A DNA stretch of 64,000 nt. Origin: Mycobacterium sp. KBS0706. Lineage in GTDB: Bacteria > Pseudomonadota > Alphaproteobacteria > DSM-16000 > Inquilinaceae. Both the position numbers and the translations under genes were made by a program. Position 1 is the stretch's first letter, and the number at the start of each line of letters is the position of its first letter. The notes under the pieces were generated by a model, which had not been told where the DNA came from, did no database searches, and saw nothing but the letters and a program-made list of their open reading frames with translations. The stretch covers positions 1 to 64,000 of the forward strand of contig NZ_VCCH02000003.1 of the NCBI RefSeq assembly GCF_005938675.2. The letters are read 5' to 3'. This document shows positions 1-9,219 of this stretch, in pieces.

Positions 1-63
1 CGCAGGGGGAGGGGGGACTAGGATTGAGTTGCCCCAAGACCGCATCGACAGGATCGGGGCACC

Positions 64-1845
64 ATGATCGGGCAAGGCTCCCCCCTCCTCCAGGTCCGCA
101 ACCTCAGCACCCAGGTCGCGACGCCGGTGGGGCCGAAGCTGGTGGTCGAGGATCTGAGCTTCGACCTGGACCCCGGCGAGACGCTGTGCATCGCCGGGGA
201 ATCGGGCAGCGGCAAGTCGATGACCTCGCTGTCGATCATGGGGCTGCTGCCGCAGCCGATGGCGCGGGTCGCGGCCGGCCAGGTGCTGCTGCAGGGCCGC
301 GACCTGCTGGCCCTGCCCGAGCGGCAGATGCGGCGGGTGCGCGGCGGCGAGATCGCGATGATCTTCCAGGAGCCGATGACCAGCCTGAACCCGGTGATGT
401 CGGTCGGCCGGCAGATCGCCGAGGCGATCCGCGCCCATCGCCAGGTCGACGGCGCCGGGGCCTGGCGGCTGGCTCTGGAAGCGCTGGAGGCGGTGCGCAT
501 CTCCGAGCCCGAGCGGCGGCTGCGGCAGCATCCGCACGAGCTGTCGGGCGGCATGCGGCAGCGGGTGATGATCGCCATGGCCCTGGCCTGCCGGCCCAAG
601 CTGCTGATCGCCGACGAGCCGACCACGGCGCTGGACGTCACCATCCAGGCCCAGATCCTGGAGCTGATGCGCGACCTGCGGCGCCAGTTCGGCACCGCCC
701 TGATCCTGATCACCCACGACATGGGCGTGGTGGCCGAGATGGCCGACCGGGTGGTGGTGATGAACCAGGGCCGGGTGGTCGAGAGCGGCCCGGTGGTGCC
801 GCTGTTCGAGGCGCCGCGCCAGGACTATACGCGGCAGCTGTTGGCCGCCGTGCCGAAGCTGGGCCAGCTGGCCGGCCGCGACGCGCCGCTGCGCGCCGAC
901 GCCCGTGCCCCGGCCCTTGCCGCGAATGAACCGGTCGTGGCGGTGAAGGACCTCACCGTCCGCTTCGACATCGCCGGCGGGCTGCTGCAGCGCACGGTCA
1001 GGCGCGTGCATGCCGTCGAGAATCTCTCCTTCACATTGAGTGCGGGCGAGACCCTGGCCCTGGTCGGCGAGAGCGGCTGCGGCAAGTCGACCACCGGCAA
1101 GGCGCTGATGGGGCTGGTGCCGTGGCGCGGCTCGATCCGCATCGCCGGGGCCGAGGCCGCCGGCCTGGGGCCCGCCGCGCTGAAGCCGCTGCGCCGGAAC
1201 ATCCAGATGGTGTTCCAGGATCCCTACGCGTCGCTCGACCCACGCATGACCGTGGGCGAGCTGGTGGCCGAGCCGCTGGTGATCCACGGCCTGGCCAGGG
1301 GCGGCGAGCTGGCCGACCGGGTCGAATGGCTGTTCCGCCGGGTCGGGCTGGCGCCGGAGCTGCGCCACCGCCACCCGCATGAATTCTCCGGCGGGCAGCG
1401 CCAGCGCATCTGCATCGCCCGGGCGCTCAGCCTGTCGCCCAAGGCGATCATCGCCGACGAATCCGTCTCCGCCCTCGACGTCTCGGTCCAGGCCCGGGTG
1501 CTGGACCTGCTGCACGAGCTGCAGGCCGATCTCGGCTTGGCCTATCTCTTCATCTCGCATGACATGGCGGTGGTGGAGCAGATCAGCCACCGGGTGGCGG
1601 TGATGTATCTCGGCCAGATCGTCGAGACCGGCACCCGCCGCCAGATCTTCGAGGATCCGCGCCACCCCTACACCCGGAAGCTGATGCAGGCGGTGCCGAT
1701 CGCCGATCCGCGCCGCCGCCGCGACCATTTCCAGCGCCTGTCCGGCGAGGTGCCGAGCCCGGTGCGCCCGGTCGACTACCGCCCGGTGCTGGTCGATATG
1801 GCCGATGTCGGCAGCGGACACCTGGTGGCGCGGGAGGCCGCTTGA
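64..1845 (+). CDS. Dipeptide/oligopeptide ABC transporter, double ATP-binding protein
   Basis: This 593-aa protein has two complete ABC ATPase domains in tandem, as in GsiA- or YejF-type importers. It would energise peptide or other small-solute uptake at the inner membrane. Domain 1 shows Walker A GESGSGKS (residues 45-52), signature LSGGMRQR and Walker B LLIADEPT. Domain 2 shows GESGCGKST, FSGGQRQR and IIADES. Each domain is followed by an oligopeptide-type tail (the HPYTRKLMQAVP stretch in domain 2). The permeases are not in the window and probably lie upstream. The convergent neighbour encodes a family 5 binding protein. ATG at 64 is the first good start; the longer overlapping frame starting at 24 is a shadow. 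Confidence 0.93.
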   Translation: MIGQGSPLLQVRNLSTQVATPVGPKLVVEDLSFDLDPGETLCIAGESGSGKSMTSLSIMGLLPQPMARVAAGQVLLQGRDLLALPERQMRRVRGGEIAMIFQEPMTSLNPVMSVGRQIAEAIRAHRQVDGAGAWRLALEALEAVRISEPERRLRQHPHELSGGMRQRVMIAMALACRPKLLIADEPTTALDVTIQAQILELMRDLRRQFGTALILITHDMGVVAEMADRVVVMNQGRVVESGPVVPLFEAPRQDYTRQLLAAVPKLGQLAGRDAPLRADARAPALAANEPVVAVKDLTVRFDIAGGLLQRTVRRVHAVENLSFTLSAGETLALVGESGCGKSTTGKALMGLVPWRGSIRIAGAEAAGLGPAALKPLRRNIQMVFQDPYASLDPRMTVGELVAEPLVIHGLARGGELADRVEWLFRRVGLAPELRHRHPHEFSGGQRQRICIARALSLSPKAIIADESVSALDVSVQARVLDLLHELQADLGLAYLFISHDMAVVEQISHRVAVMYLGQIVETGTRRQIFEDPRHPYTRKLMQAVPIADPRRRRDHFQRLSGEVPSPVRPVDYRPVLVDMADVGSGHLVAREAA

Positions 1846-1860
1846 GCGGCCTCCCGCGCC
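1827..1860. terminator. Bidirectional hairpin between convergent genes
   Basis: GGCGCGGGAGGCCGC (1827-1841) is a perfect 15-bp inverted repeat with 1846-1860. The 4-nt loop is TTGA, so the stop codon of the ATPase gene lies in the loop. The next gene ends 4 nt later on the other strand. A clear T-run is missing on the plus side. It probably terminates both converging transcripts. Confidence 0.7.
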
Positions 1861-1863
1861 GGC

Positions 1864-3453
1864 CTACTCCTTCTTCCCCTGCCAGAAGAAGTCGTTCTCC
1901 GTGCCCGGGCCCCAGACCAGGCCCTGGACGGTCTTGCGCGCGGCGACCGCCTCGACCTGCTGGAACATGAAGGCGTAGGGCCCGGTGTCGCGGATCTCGC
2001 GCTGCAGGTCCGCATACATCGCCTGGCGCTTGGCGGTGTCGGTCTCCAGCACCGCGGCCTCGGTCTCCTTGGTCAGCGCGGGAATGTCCCAGGATGTGCG
2101 CCAGGCGGTGGTCTTCATCGGCGGGTTGTCGCCGTTGTCGACATTCATGCCGAAGTTCTGGGCGTTGGTGTGCGGGTCCTGGTAGTCCGGGCCCCAGCGG
2201 CCGATCGCGGTCTGATACTTGCGGCTGCGGATCTTGCTGGTCTGCTGCTTGTCGTCCGAGGCGATGATCTGCAGCTCCACCCCCGCCTTGGCGAAGGTCG
2301 CTTGGATCGACTGCGCCATCTCGAGATAGGGCGACCCGTTCGGCACGTCGATGGTGATCTTGAAGCCGTCCGGATAGCCGCCCTGCGCCAGCAGCTGCTT
2401 GGCCTTGTCGACGTCGAGCTTGAACGGCATGTCGTCGAGGGCGCCGAGGAACCCCTTGGGCAGGAAGTTCTCATGCGGGACCGCCAGGCCCTTCATGAAG
2501 CTGTCCGCCATGCCCTGGTAGTCGATCAGGGATTTCAGCGCCTGCCGCACCTCTACCTTCTTCAGCGGCTCGGTCTGGGTGTTCATCGACAGGTACCAGA
2601 TGGTGCCGCGCGGCACCTCCTGCACCGTCACGTCCGGGTTCGACTTCAGCGAGTCCAGCTGCTCGCCGGTCAGGCCGCGGGCGATGTCGACATCGCCCTT
2701 CTGCAGCAGCAGCAGCTGGGAGGTCGGATCGAGCACATGGCGGAAGAAGATCCGCTTGAAGCCCGGCTTGCCCCGCCAATAGTCGTCGAACCGATTCATC
2801 ACCAGGCTCTCATTCGGCTTCCAGCCGCCGAGCTCGTAGGGGCCGGAGCCGGCGGAATGGGTGTTCAGCCACTCATGGCCGAAATCGCCGTTCTTGGCGT
2901 TCGCCTCCACGACCTTGCTATCGACCACCGAGGAGACCGTGGCGCTGAGGCAGTTGAGGACGAAGCTGGGCGCGTAGGCCTTGTCGGTCTTGAACACCAG
3001 GGTCCGCGCATCCGGCGCCGTGACCATGGCGTCGACATTCTCAGCGGTCAGGCCGAACTGGCCGACGATGAAGGCCGGCGACAGGTTCAGCTTGATGGCG
3101 CGGCGGATCGAATAGGCCGCGTCCTCCGCCGTCAGCGGATTGCCGGAGTGGAACTTGACCCCGTCGCGGATCTTGAAGGTGTAGGTGGTGCCGTCATCGG
3201 CGACGGTCCAGCTCTCGGCGATGCCGGGCAGGAAGTTCGCCGGGTCCTGGGCATTGTAGTAGATCAGCCGGTCATAGACCTGGTTGACGTATTCGGTGGT
3301 CGAGAACTCGAACACCTCGGCCGGGTCGAGCGTGATGATGTCGTCGATCCGGTAGGCCTGGACCAGCGTGTCCTTCGGCGTCTCGGCCCGGGCCGGCAAA
3401 GCCGCGCAGCCGAGCAGGATCGCGGCGATGGCGCCGCGAAGGATTGTTCTCAT
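1864..3453 (-). CDS. ABC transporter substrate-binding protein, family 5 (peptide/nickel type)
   Basis: A 529-aa periplasmic binding protein. It has a clean signal peptide (RTILRGAIAAILLGCAALPA, cleavage near ARA-ET). The family 5 landmarks DGVKFHSGNPLTAEDAAYSI, AGSGPYELGGW and the late YPDGFKITIDVP region are all present, and the length fits DppA/OppA-type proteins. It presumably delivers peptides or another amine-containing solute to the double-ATPase importer encoded convergently. The lack of a lipobox-like cysteine at the cleavage site suggests a soluble periplasmic protein. The exact substrate cannot be read from the sequence. Confidence 0.93.
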   Translation of the reverse strand: MRTILRGAIAAILLGCAALPARAETPKDTLVQAYRIDDIITLDPAEVFEFSTTEYVNQVYDRLIYYNAQDPANFLPGIAESWTVADDGTTYTFKIRDGVKFHSGNPLTAEDAAYSIRRAIKLNLSPAFIVGQFGLTAENVDAMVTAPDARTLVFKTDKAYAPSFVLNCLSATVSSVVDSKVVEANAKNGDFGHEWLNTHSAGSGPYELGGWKPNESLVMNRFDDYWRGKPGFKRIFFRHVLDPTSQLLLLQKGDVDIARGLTGEQLDSLKSNPDVTVQEVPRGTIWYLSMNTQTEPLKKVEVRQALKSLIDYQGMADSFMKGLAVPHENFLPKGFLGALDDMPFKLDVDKAKQLLAQGGYPDGFKITIDVPNGSPYLEMAQSIQATFAKAGVELQIIASDDKQQTSKIRSRKYQTAIGRWGPDYQDPHTNAQNFGMNVDNGDNPPMKTTAWRTSWDIPALTKETEAAVLETDTAKRQAMYADLQREIRDTGPYAFMFQQVEAVAARKTVQGLVWGPGTENDFFWQGKKE

Positions 3454-3545
3454 TTGGATGCACCCCCTGTTTGCTGGGCAGGGCGATGGTAGGCCCGGCT
3501 TGCGATGGCGACTAGGCGGATTCGCTCATGATTTTGCGCATCCGC

Positions 3546-5894
3546 CTATTTCGCCGCACGATCGAAGACCTTGCTGATCTCAACCGTCCGGGCCGGCTGG
3601 CCCGGCACGGCGATCCGGGCCGACTGCGCCGGCAGCGTCGCGCCGTCGGGCAGCGGTCGCGGCCTGGTGTCGAAGTTCACGGTGACCGTTGTGCCGTCGC
3701 CGAAGGTCGAGCGCTGCAGCAGCCGGTCGGGCGACAATATGGCGAGGTCGGTCATCGGCCGGGTGAAGACCCGTTCGTGCAGCGGCCGGAACACCCGGTC
3801 ATAGGCGGCAATCACCGGCAGGTCGCGGTCCAGCACCGCCGCGTTCAGCTGGTAGAGCGGCGGCACGGCATAGAGCAGTTGCAGCAGCGCCGTGGTCTCG
3901 CGCTGGTCCGGGAATTTCAGGGAGCCGTATTCCCAGTGATGGGTGGTGACGACGCTGTCGTGCAGCGCGATCTCGTACAGCGGCAATCGGAAGCGCGGAT
4001 CGGCGACGAACCGCGTGATCTCCGGCTTCAGCTTGACCGGGTTGAAGTAGAGCGACGGCGTCTCCGGCGGCCAGTAGTTGCCGCGATAGAAGGGCGAGGC
4101 CTTGTCCTTCATCTCCGGCGCCATCCAGGCGAAGGGCTGGGTGGTCATGCCGTGGGCGAAGGCGATCTGTGGCGCGAACAGCGCGGAGCCGCCCTCGCTG
4201 CCGGTGACGAGGCCGAGCGACGCGGCATAGGCCAGGCGGCGGCGACGCGCCTCGGCATCCTGCGCCTCGCTGGTCTCGCGGCCCGGAGTGTAGTCGTCGA
4301 ACACCAGTCCGATGGCGTCGACATCGAGGAACAGGCTGTCGAGACCGGCGGCCTTGGCCACCGCCGCGATCCGCCGCTTCGCATAGGGCTCCGCCGCAGC
4401 GGCGCTGACATAGACGCCGCGGCCGCCGAAGCCGGTGATGGTCTTGCCGTTCCTGTCGACATAGCCGGCGGCAGCGAGATCGACGCCCATCTGCGCCGTC
4501 GGCCAGGTCTCGGGCAGGTCCGGCGGATGGGCGCTGCCGTAGCTGTCATAGGCGCCGATCAGATAGCCGGCGGCCTTGGCGGCGGCCACGGCCTGCCGAT
4601 GCCACAGCGCGTCGCGCCAATCCTCGACACCGAGCCAGGCGCGGGTGAGGCCGTCCTGCTGCAGCGCCGCGACGGTGTCGAGCGACAGCCCGCCGCCCCA
4701 GCGCTCCGGCGGCGCCAGCAGCGGGCCGAAGGCCCCGGTCAGAGCATTCCGCAGCGGACCGGCGGCCCAGGCCGCCTCCGCCGCCGGATCGTGCCCGCCC
4801 GGCAGCGGATCGACCGGCGCCATCGGAATCGCCCGGCGCAACGCGTCGTTGACCGCGCGGGTCAGCGCCGCCCGGCTATAGGCCGAGACGAAGCCGCCAA
4901 CGCCGGCGGCGTCCTTGAACGCATCCTTGAAGGCCTGCCGGCCCTCCGCATCGAAGGCCTGCCACAGCCGGCCGGCGAGATGGCCCGGATCGTCCCTCTT
5001 CTGTTGCATCAGCCGGACGAAGGCGCGCCACTGCAGCACATCCTCCGGCTTCAGCGGCCCCTTGCCCCACAGGTAGATGTGCGGGGCGCCGCCGAGCCGG
5101 GCGACATCCGGCAGAGCGGCGATCTTCTCCGTCAACGACACGAAGCCGCCGGTGGCCTGCAGCCAGGCGCGATAGATTCTCGCTCCCGCCAGCGGGTCGG
5201 CCGGCCCCGGGATGATGCGGACGACATAGGGCGCGCCGGGCGCCAGGCGGGTGAACTCATGCGCCAGGACCGGCCGCGTCCGGCCGGCGTCTTCGACGAC
5301 GGCGAACCAGGTGTTGAACGGCGTCTCGACCAGCCAGGTGATCGAGCGGCCGGCCCGCAGCTCGGTCCAGAACGGCATCGACAGCTGCTCGGTGAGACTC
5401 GCGGGCTCGTAGCGCCGGGTCAGCCAGTCGAGCCATGCCGGATCGTCGGCCGGGATATAGCTGCCCTCGCCGAAGGGCATGGCATAGGCGGTGATCGCGG
5501 CGGGATCGGCGGTCTGCGGCCAGGGAAGGGTCGTCGGCCGGGCGGAGCGGATCGACACGCGCAGCGCCTCGCCCTCGATCATGGCCTCGATCGTGAAGGC
5601 GTCGCCGCCCGTAGCGAGGTGCCAGCCTCGGCCGGTCCGGTCCGTCACCTGTCCCGGGTCCGTGGCCGGGGCGGCCAGCGCCGCCTCATCTCCGCCGGCG
5701 GGCCGGAACGACACCGCCAGCGTCGCCGGGTCGATCCGGAACTCCCCGGCCGGCGCCGCCAGCACCACCGGGCCGTCCGGCGCTGCCCAGGCCGGGCCGG
5801 CCAAAGCCAGCACGGCCAGGACCAGGCACCACACGAATGGCACAGCCCGCCGGCTGGCCATGCTCGCACCCATCATCATGCGAAAACTCAGCAA
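3546..5894 (-). CDS. Secreted GH129/GH101-like glycoside hydrolase (putative)
   Basis: A 782-aa exported protein. The signal peptide begins at the internal Met of ASMASRRAVPF (start 5861 possible) and ends AGPAWA-AP. The middle carries FLDVDAIGLVFDDYTPGR followed by LVTGSEGG, which resembles the acidic catalytic strand and GSEGG turn of GH129 and GH101 alpha-N-acetylgalactosaminidase-like hydrolases. A later LYFNPVKLKPE...LHDSVVTTHHWEYG stretch also fits that clan. Assignment is by motif resemblance, so an unrelated TIM-barrel hydrolase remains possible. It lies 93 nt upstream of the binding-protein gene on the same strand, so uptake of a released product is conceivable but is only inference. 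Confidence 0.55.
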   Translation of the reverse strand: MLSFRMMMGASMASRRAVPFVWCLVLAVLALAGPAWAAPDGPVVLAAPAGEFRIDPATLAVSFRPAGGDEAALAAPATDPGQVTDRTGRGWHLATGGDAFTIEAMIEGEALRVSIRSARPTTLPWPQTADPAAITAYAMPFGEGSYIPADDPAWLDWLTRRYEPASLTEQLSMPFWTELRAGRSITWLVETPFNTWFAVVEDAGRTRPVLAHEFTRLAPGAPYVVRIIPGPADPLAGARIYRAWLQATGGFVSLTEKIAALPDVARLGGAPHIYLWGKGPLKPEDVLQWRAFVRLMQQKRDDPGHLAGRLWQAFDAEGRQAFKDAFKDAAGVGGFVSAYSRAALTRAVNDALRRAIPMAPVDPLPGGHDPAAEAAWAAGPLRNALTGAFGPLLAPPERWGGGLSLDTVAALQQDGLTRAWLGVEDWRDALWHRQAVAAAKAAGYLIGAYDSYGSAHPPDLPETWPTAQMGVDLAAAGYVDRNGKTITGFGGRGVYVSAAAAEPYAKRRIAAVAKAAGLDSLFLDVDAIGLVFDDYTPGRETSEAQDAEARRRRLAYAASLGLVTGSEGGSALFAPQIAFAHGMTTQPFAWMAPEMKDKASPFYRGNYWPPETPSLYFNPVKLKPEITRFVADPRFRLPLYEIALHDSVVTTHHWEYGSLKFPDQRETTALLQLLYAVPPLYQLNAAVLDRDLPVIAAYDRVFRPLHERVFTRPMTDLAILSPDRLLQRSTFGDGTTVTVNFDTRPRPLPDGATLPAQSARIAVPGQPARTVEISKVFDRAAK

Positions 5895-5913
5895 TGGCTC
5901 ATAACATTATAGA

Positions 5914-7185
5914 TTATCGAATGATTCTCAATTCGTCGGAAGCCTTGCCCGATGTCGTCGAGGGCATCCCGGCCAGCGCCCCGGGATGGGTCCCGGCGAA
6001 GGGGCCGAGGGCGAGGCCGGCGAAGGTCTCGACCATCCGGCGGCGCAGCCAGGGCAGCCGCGTCGACGGATGGAAGGTCAGGTCGCGCAAGGTCCCGATC
6101 CAGCCACTGTCGGACTGGAAAGCCGGGGTCAGCAGCGCGCTCATGCGCTGGTAGAAGCGCACGTGCCGCCGGCGCCGCGCGGCGTAGGCGGCCAGGGCCG
6201 TGGGAATATCCGGTGCCGCCGCCAGCGCATCGGCCAGGGCGGCGCCGTCCAGCATCGCCATGGTCACCCCGGCACCGAGCTGCGGGCTGGTCGAGTGGGC
6301 GGCATCGCCGATGAAGGCGATGCGGTCGCCGAAGGGCCGGCGCAGCGTCGCCTGGGCGTAGCGGGCGAGCGTCAACTGGGCCGGGTCGGCGATGCCGGCG
6401 ATCACCGGCTCGATCTCGGGCCAGAGGTCGAGGACCCGGCGCCGCCACGCCCCGATCCCCGCCGCCACCAGGGCCGGGTGCTCCGCCACCCGGAGGCTCC
6501 AGAACAGGATGGCGCGCGGGACGTCGTCGCCCGGCACCCGCCCGACCGGCAGCAGGCCCTGCATCTCGCGCGCCGCGCGGAAGCGCTGCTCCAGCCGGTC
6601 GAGCCGCAGCCCCGCGGCCGGCACCGTCGCCCAGACCGCGCCATAGGCGTAGGGGCGCGGCCGGACGGGGGCACGGGCGAGCGGACGCAAAGCCGAGCCG
6701 CTGCCGGTGGCGTCGACCACCAGGTCGACCGCCGGCAGGCGGCGGCCGGCGGTGGTGACCGGCACGGGCCGGCCCTGCGCATCGGCGGCCAGCGCGGCGA
6801 TCTCGACCCCGGTCTCAACCGGAATGCGGCGCGCAGCGGCGGCCTGCCACAGCACCTCGAAGATCGCGGCGCGGTGGATCGCCAGGCCGTGCAGCGCCGG
6901 ATCGACCGTGGCGTAGCTGAGGTCGAACACCACCCGGCCCGACGGCTCCGACCGGGCGTACAGCCCGTCGATCCGCTGGCCATAGGCCAGGGCGGCGTCG
7001 AGCGCGCCGATCCGGCCCAGGGCGGCCAGGCCGGCGGGCTGCAGCATCAGCCCGGCGCCGATCGGCCGCGGCTCGGCGAAGCGCTCGAGCAGCCGCACCC
7101 GGTGGCCGGCATCGTGCAGGAAGCAGGCAGCGGCCAGCCCGGCCGGGCCGCAGCCGCAGACGGCGATCGACAATGGGTCGGTCAC
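5914..7185 (-). CDS. FAD-dependent monooxygenase (UbiH/PHBH-like)
   Basis: A 423-aa flavoprotein of the group A aromatic hydroxylase fold. The N-terminal dinucleotide-binding motif is GCGPAGLAAACFLHDAGH with the acidic end LLERF. The mid-protein has VDLVVDATGSGS (DG-type motif region), and the C-terminal FAD-ribityl motif is GDAAHSTSPQLGAG. Family members hydroxylate aromatic or quinone-like substrates using NAD(P)H and O2. No substrate can be assigned. Its start lies 8 nt after the stop of the ppk2 gene on the same strand, so the two may be co-transcribed, although no functional link is obvious. Confidence 0.88.
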   Translation of the reverse strand: MTDPLSIAVCGCGPAGLAAACFLHDAGHRVRLLERFAEPRPIGAGLMLQPAGLAALGRIGALDAALAYGQRIDGLYARSEPSGRVVFDLSYATVDPALHGLAIHRAAIFEVLWQAAAARRIPVETGVEIAALAADAQGRPVPVTTAGRRLPAVDLVVDATGSGSALRPLARAPVRPRPYAYGAVWATVPAAGLRLDRLEQRFRAAREMQGLLPVGRVPGDDVPRAILFWSLRVAEHPALVAAGIGAWRRRVLDLWPEIEPVIAGIADPAQLTLARYAQATLRRPFGDRIAFIGDAAHSTSPQLGAGVTMAMLDGAALADALAAAPDIPTALAAYAARRRRHVRFYQRMSALLTPAFQSDSGWIGTLRDLTFHPSTRLPWLRRRMVETFAGLALGPFAGTHPGALAGMPSTTSGKASDELRIIR

Positions 7186-7192
7186 GATGCAG

Positions 7193-8071
7193 CTATTCGT
7201 TCTCCAGCGCCGCGCGAGCGGCCTGCAGCTTCTCGCTGATCGCGGGCTCGACCTTCGGATAGGCCAGGTCTAGCCCGTCCATGGCGTCGACGATCGCGGC
7301 GGCCACGGCCAAACGGGTGAACCATTTGCTGTCGGCCGGGATGACGTGCCAGGGCGCATGCGGGGCGGAGGTCGCCCGGATCATCTCCTCATAGGCCTTC
7401 ATGTAGTCGGGCCAGAGCTGCCGCTCCGCCACGTCCGAGGGCTGGAACTTCCAGTGCTTCTCCGGATCGTTCAGGCGGTCGAGAAAACGCTGCTTCTGCT
7501 CCTCGCGCGAGACGTTGAGGAAGAACTTCAGGACCAGCGTGCCGTTGCGGGCCAGGTAGCGCTCGAAGGCGCAGATATCCTCGAACCGCTCCTTCCAGAT
7601 CTTCCTCGTCACCAGCTTCGGCGGCAGGCGCTGGTTGCCCAGCACGCCGGAATGGACCCGGACGACCAGCACCTCCTCGTAATAGGAGCGGTTGAAGATA
7701 CCGATCCGGCCGCGCTCCGGCAGGTGCCGGTTGGTGCGCCACAGGAAGTCGTGGTCCAGTTCCTCCGCCGAAGGCTGCTTGAAGGACGTCACCTGGCAGC
7801 CCTGCGGGTTGATCCCGGACATCACGTGCTTGATGGTGCTGTCCTTGCCGGCCGCATCCATCGCCTGGAAGATCAGCAGCACCGACCAGTGGTCCTGGGC
7901 GTAGAGCTTGTCCTGCATCTCGGCCAGCTTGGCGACGCTCTGGGCCAGCGCCTCCTGCGCCACCTCCTTGTCGTCCAGCCAGGCGGTATCCGCCGGGTCC
8001 CAGTCCTTCAGGCGGAAACCGTCGCCGTCCTCGATCCGGTATCGCTTCGCCAGCTTGTCCAGTTCGACCAT
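7193..8071 (-). CDS. ppk2: PPK2-family polyphosphate:nucleotide phosphotransferase
   Basis: A 292-aa one-domain PPK2 kinase that transfers phosphate between polyphosphate and nucleotides in the cytoplasm. The Walker A region is AMDAAGKDST (residues 70-79), followed by NPQGCQVTSFKQPS and the Walker B/lid motif RIGIFNRSYYEEVLVVRVH. The N-terminus (YRIEDGDGFRLKDWDPADTA) is like the AMP/ADP-phosphorylating class III branch. Start chosen at 8071 because GGGGAGGGGCAGG lies directly upstream; the same frame stays open further upstream (to 8401) but that extension has no homology-like features. The class assignment is inferred from motif similarity. Confidence 0.9.
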   Translation of the reverse strand: MVELDKLAKRYRIEDGDGFRLKDWDPADTAWLDDKEVAQEALAQSVAKLAEMQDKLYAQDHWSVLLIFQAMDAAGKDSTIKHVMSGINPQGCQVTSFKQPSAEELDHDFLWRTNRHLPERGRIGIFNRSYYEEVLVVRVHSGVLGNQRLPPKLVTRKIWKERFEDICAFERYLARNGTLVLKFFLNVSREEQKQRFLDRLNDPEKHWKFQPSDVAERQLWPDYMKAYEEMIRATSAPHAPWHVIPADSKWFTRLAVAAAIVDAMDGLDLAYPKVEPAISEKLQAARAALENE

Positions 8072-8183
8072 CCTGCCCCTCCCCGATCGATGCGCCCGCG
8101 CGCCGATGCACAATGATCGATGCAGGAATTTCGTCGGTCTGGCAAATCGGAGATGATGTCGCGCCTTCCGCAGCGAGGACCGC

Positions 8184-8768
8184 ATGACCCGGCATGTCAC
8201 CTTCATCACCCATCCCGACGTGCTGATCGACCCGGCGGTGCCGGTGCCGGACTGGCCGCTGTCGGAGCGCGGCCGCGAGCGCATGCGGACGGTGCTGGAC
8301 CAGCCCTGGACCGCGGGGCTGCGCAGCCTGTTCTGCAGCACCGAGCGCAAGGCCCGGGACGGCGCCGCCATCCTCGCCGAGGCTTTGGGCTTGCCGGTCA
8401 CGGAGCTGGAGGAACTCGGCGAAAACGACCGTTCGTCAACCGGTTATCTGCCGAAGCTCGAGTTCGAGGCAATGGCGGATTCCTTCTTCGCCCGGCCGGA
8501 GGAAAGCGTGCGCGGCTGGGAGCGCGCGGCCGACGCCCAGCGCCGCATCGTTGCCGCGGTGGACGAGGTCCTGCGCCGGGCTCCGGCCGAAGGCGACATC
8601 GCCATCGTCTCGCATGGCGGGGTCGGGGCGCTGCTGCTGTGCCATCTGCAGGGCCGGCCGATCAGCCGCGCGGCCGACCAGCCCGCCGGCCAGGGCGGCC
8701 ACTACTATGCCTTCACCGCGGAAGACCGCCGGCTGCTGCACGGGTGGCGCAGCATCGACCGGTCGTAG
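8184..8768 (+). CDS. Histidine phosphatase superfamily protein
   Basis: A 194-aa protein of the phosphoglycerate-mutase/SixA fold. Expected features are present: an early LSERGRERM helix, LFCSTERKARDGAAILAEALG, ELEELGENDRS and the second catalytic histidine in IAIVSHGGVGALLLCHL. The usual phosphohistidine loop RHG is replaced by THP in FITHPDV, so the nucleophilic His is kept but the Arg is not. The physiological substrate is unknown. It is divergent from ppk2, with a 112-nt shared upstream region. Confidence 0.82.
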   Translation: MTRHVTFITHPDVLIDPAVPVPDWPLSERGRERMRTVLDQPWTAGLRSLFCSTERKARDGAAILAEALGLPVTELEELGENDRSSTGYLPKLEFEAMADSFFARPEESVRGWERAADAQRRIVAAVDEVLRRAPAEGDIAIVSHGGVGALLLCHLQGRPISRAADQPAGQGGHYYAFTAEDRRLLHGWRSIDRS

Positions 8769-8840
8769 CGCGACGGAAGCCGGCAACCGCCCCGTGGAGT
8801 GTTCATGCCACTCAGGCATGACTTCGCACACAGGTTTCAG

Positions 8841-9062
8841 ATGATCTCGAAGTTCACCCGCACCGTTCTGCTCGCGACCGCCACGATCGTCGCCGTGCCG
8901 GCCACTTTCGCCTCGGCGCAGGCCTATGATGGCCGCCAGCACCGGGAGACGCTGCAGCACCGGCAGCACGCGGCCTGCGGCCACATCCATTCCCACAAGG
9001 CCCGCAACAGCTGCGAGGCCCGCGTGGCCCATGACTGGTGGCGGAACCGCCATCACCACTGA
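8841..9062 (+). CDS. Small secreted histidine-rich protein
   Basis: A 73-aa product with a signal peptide ending near TFASA-QA. The mature part of about 50 residues is rich in His (HRETLQHRQHAACGHIHSHKA, ending RNRHHH) and contains two Cys. The start was chosen at 8841 because the signal peptide begins there; an in-frame GTG at 8799 and an ATG at 8805, the latter preceded by GGAG, would add residues ahead of it. No family is recognised. Metal binding in the periplasm is plausible from composition only. Confidence 0.6.
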   Translation: MISKFTRTVLLATATIVAVPATFASAQAYDGRQHRETLQHRQHAACGHIHSHKARNSCEARVAHDWWRNRHHH

Positions 9063-9086
9063 CCGATGATCTGAGCCGGGACGAGT

Positions 9087-9108
9087 TCCCGCCACCCGCG
9101 TGGCGGGA
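9087..9108 (+). terminator. Hairpin downstream of the His-rich gene
   Basis: TCCCGCCAC (9087-9095) pairs perfectly with GTGGCGGGA (9100-9108) across a 4-nt loop. It is followed by GCTGTCTATTTT, a short T-rich tail. It sits 25 nt after the stop of the preceding gene and fits an intrinsic terminator. Confidence 0.65.
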
Positions 9109-9219
9109 GCTGTCTATTTTCAGAGATATCAAATCTTTATCCGAAGAATTTAAAATCATCCTTTACATTGAACCCAACCCGCTGTTGCGTTCGGCCGGCC
9201 GCGATGCGATGACGCCGGC

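Noticed and set aside
2170..3492. Plus-strand 440-aa open frame opposite the binding-protein gene
   Set aside because: It lies entirely antisense to a well-supported family 5 binding protein and its composition (Arg, Gln, Val, Asp runs) is that of an antisense shadow in GC-rich DNA.
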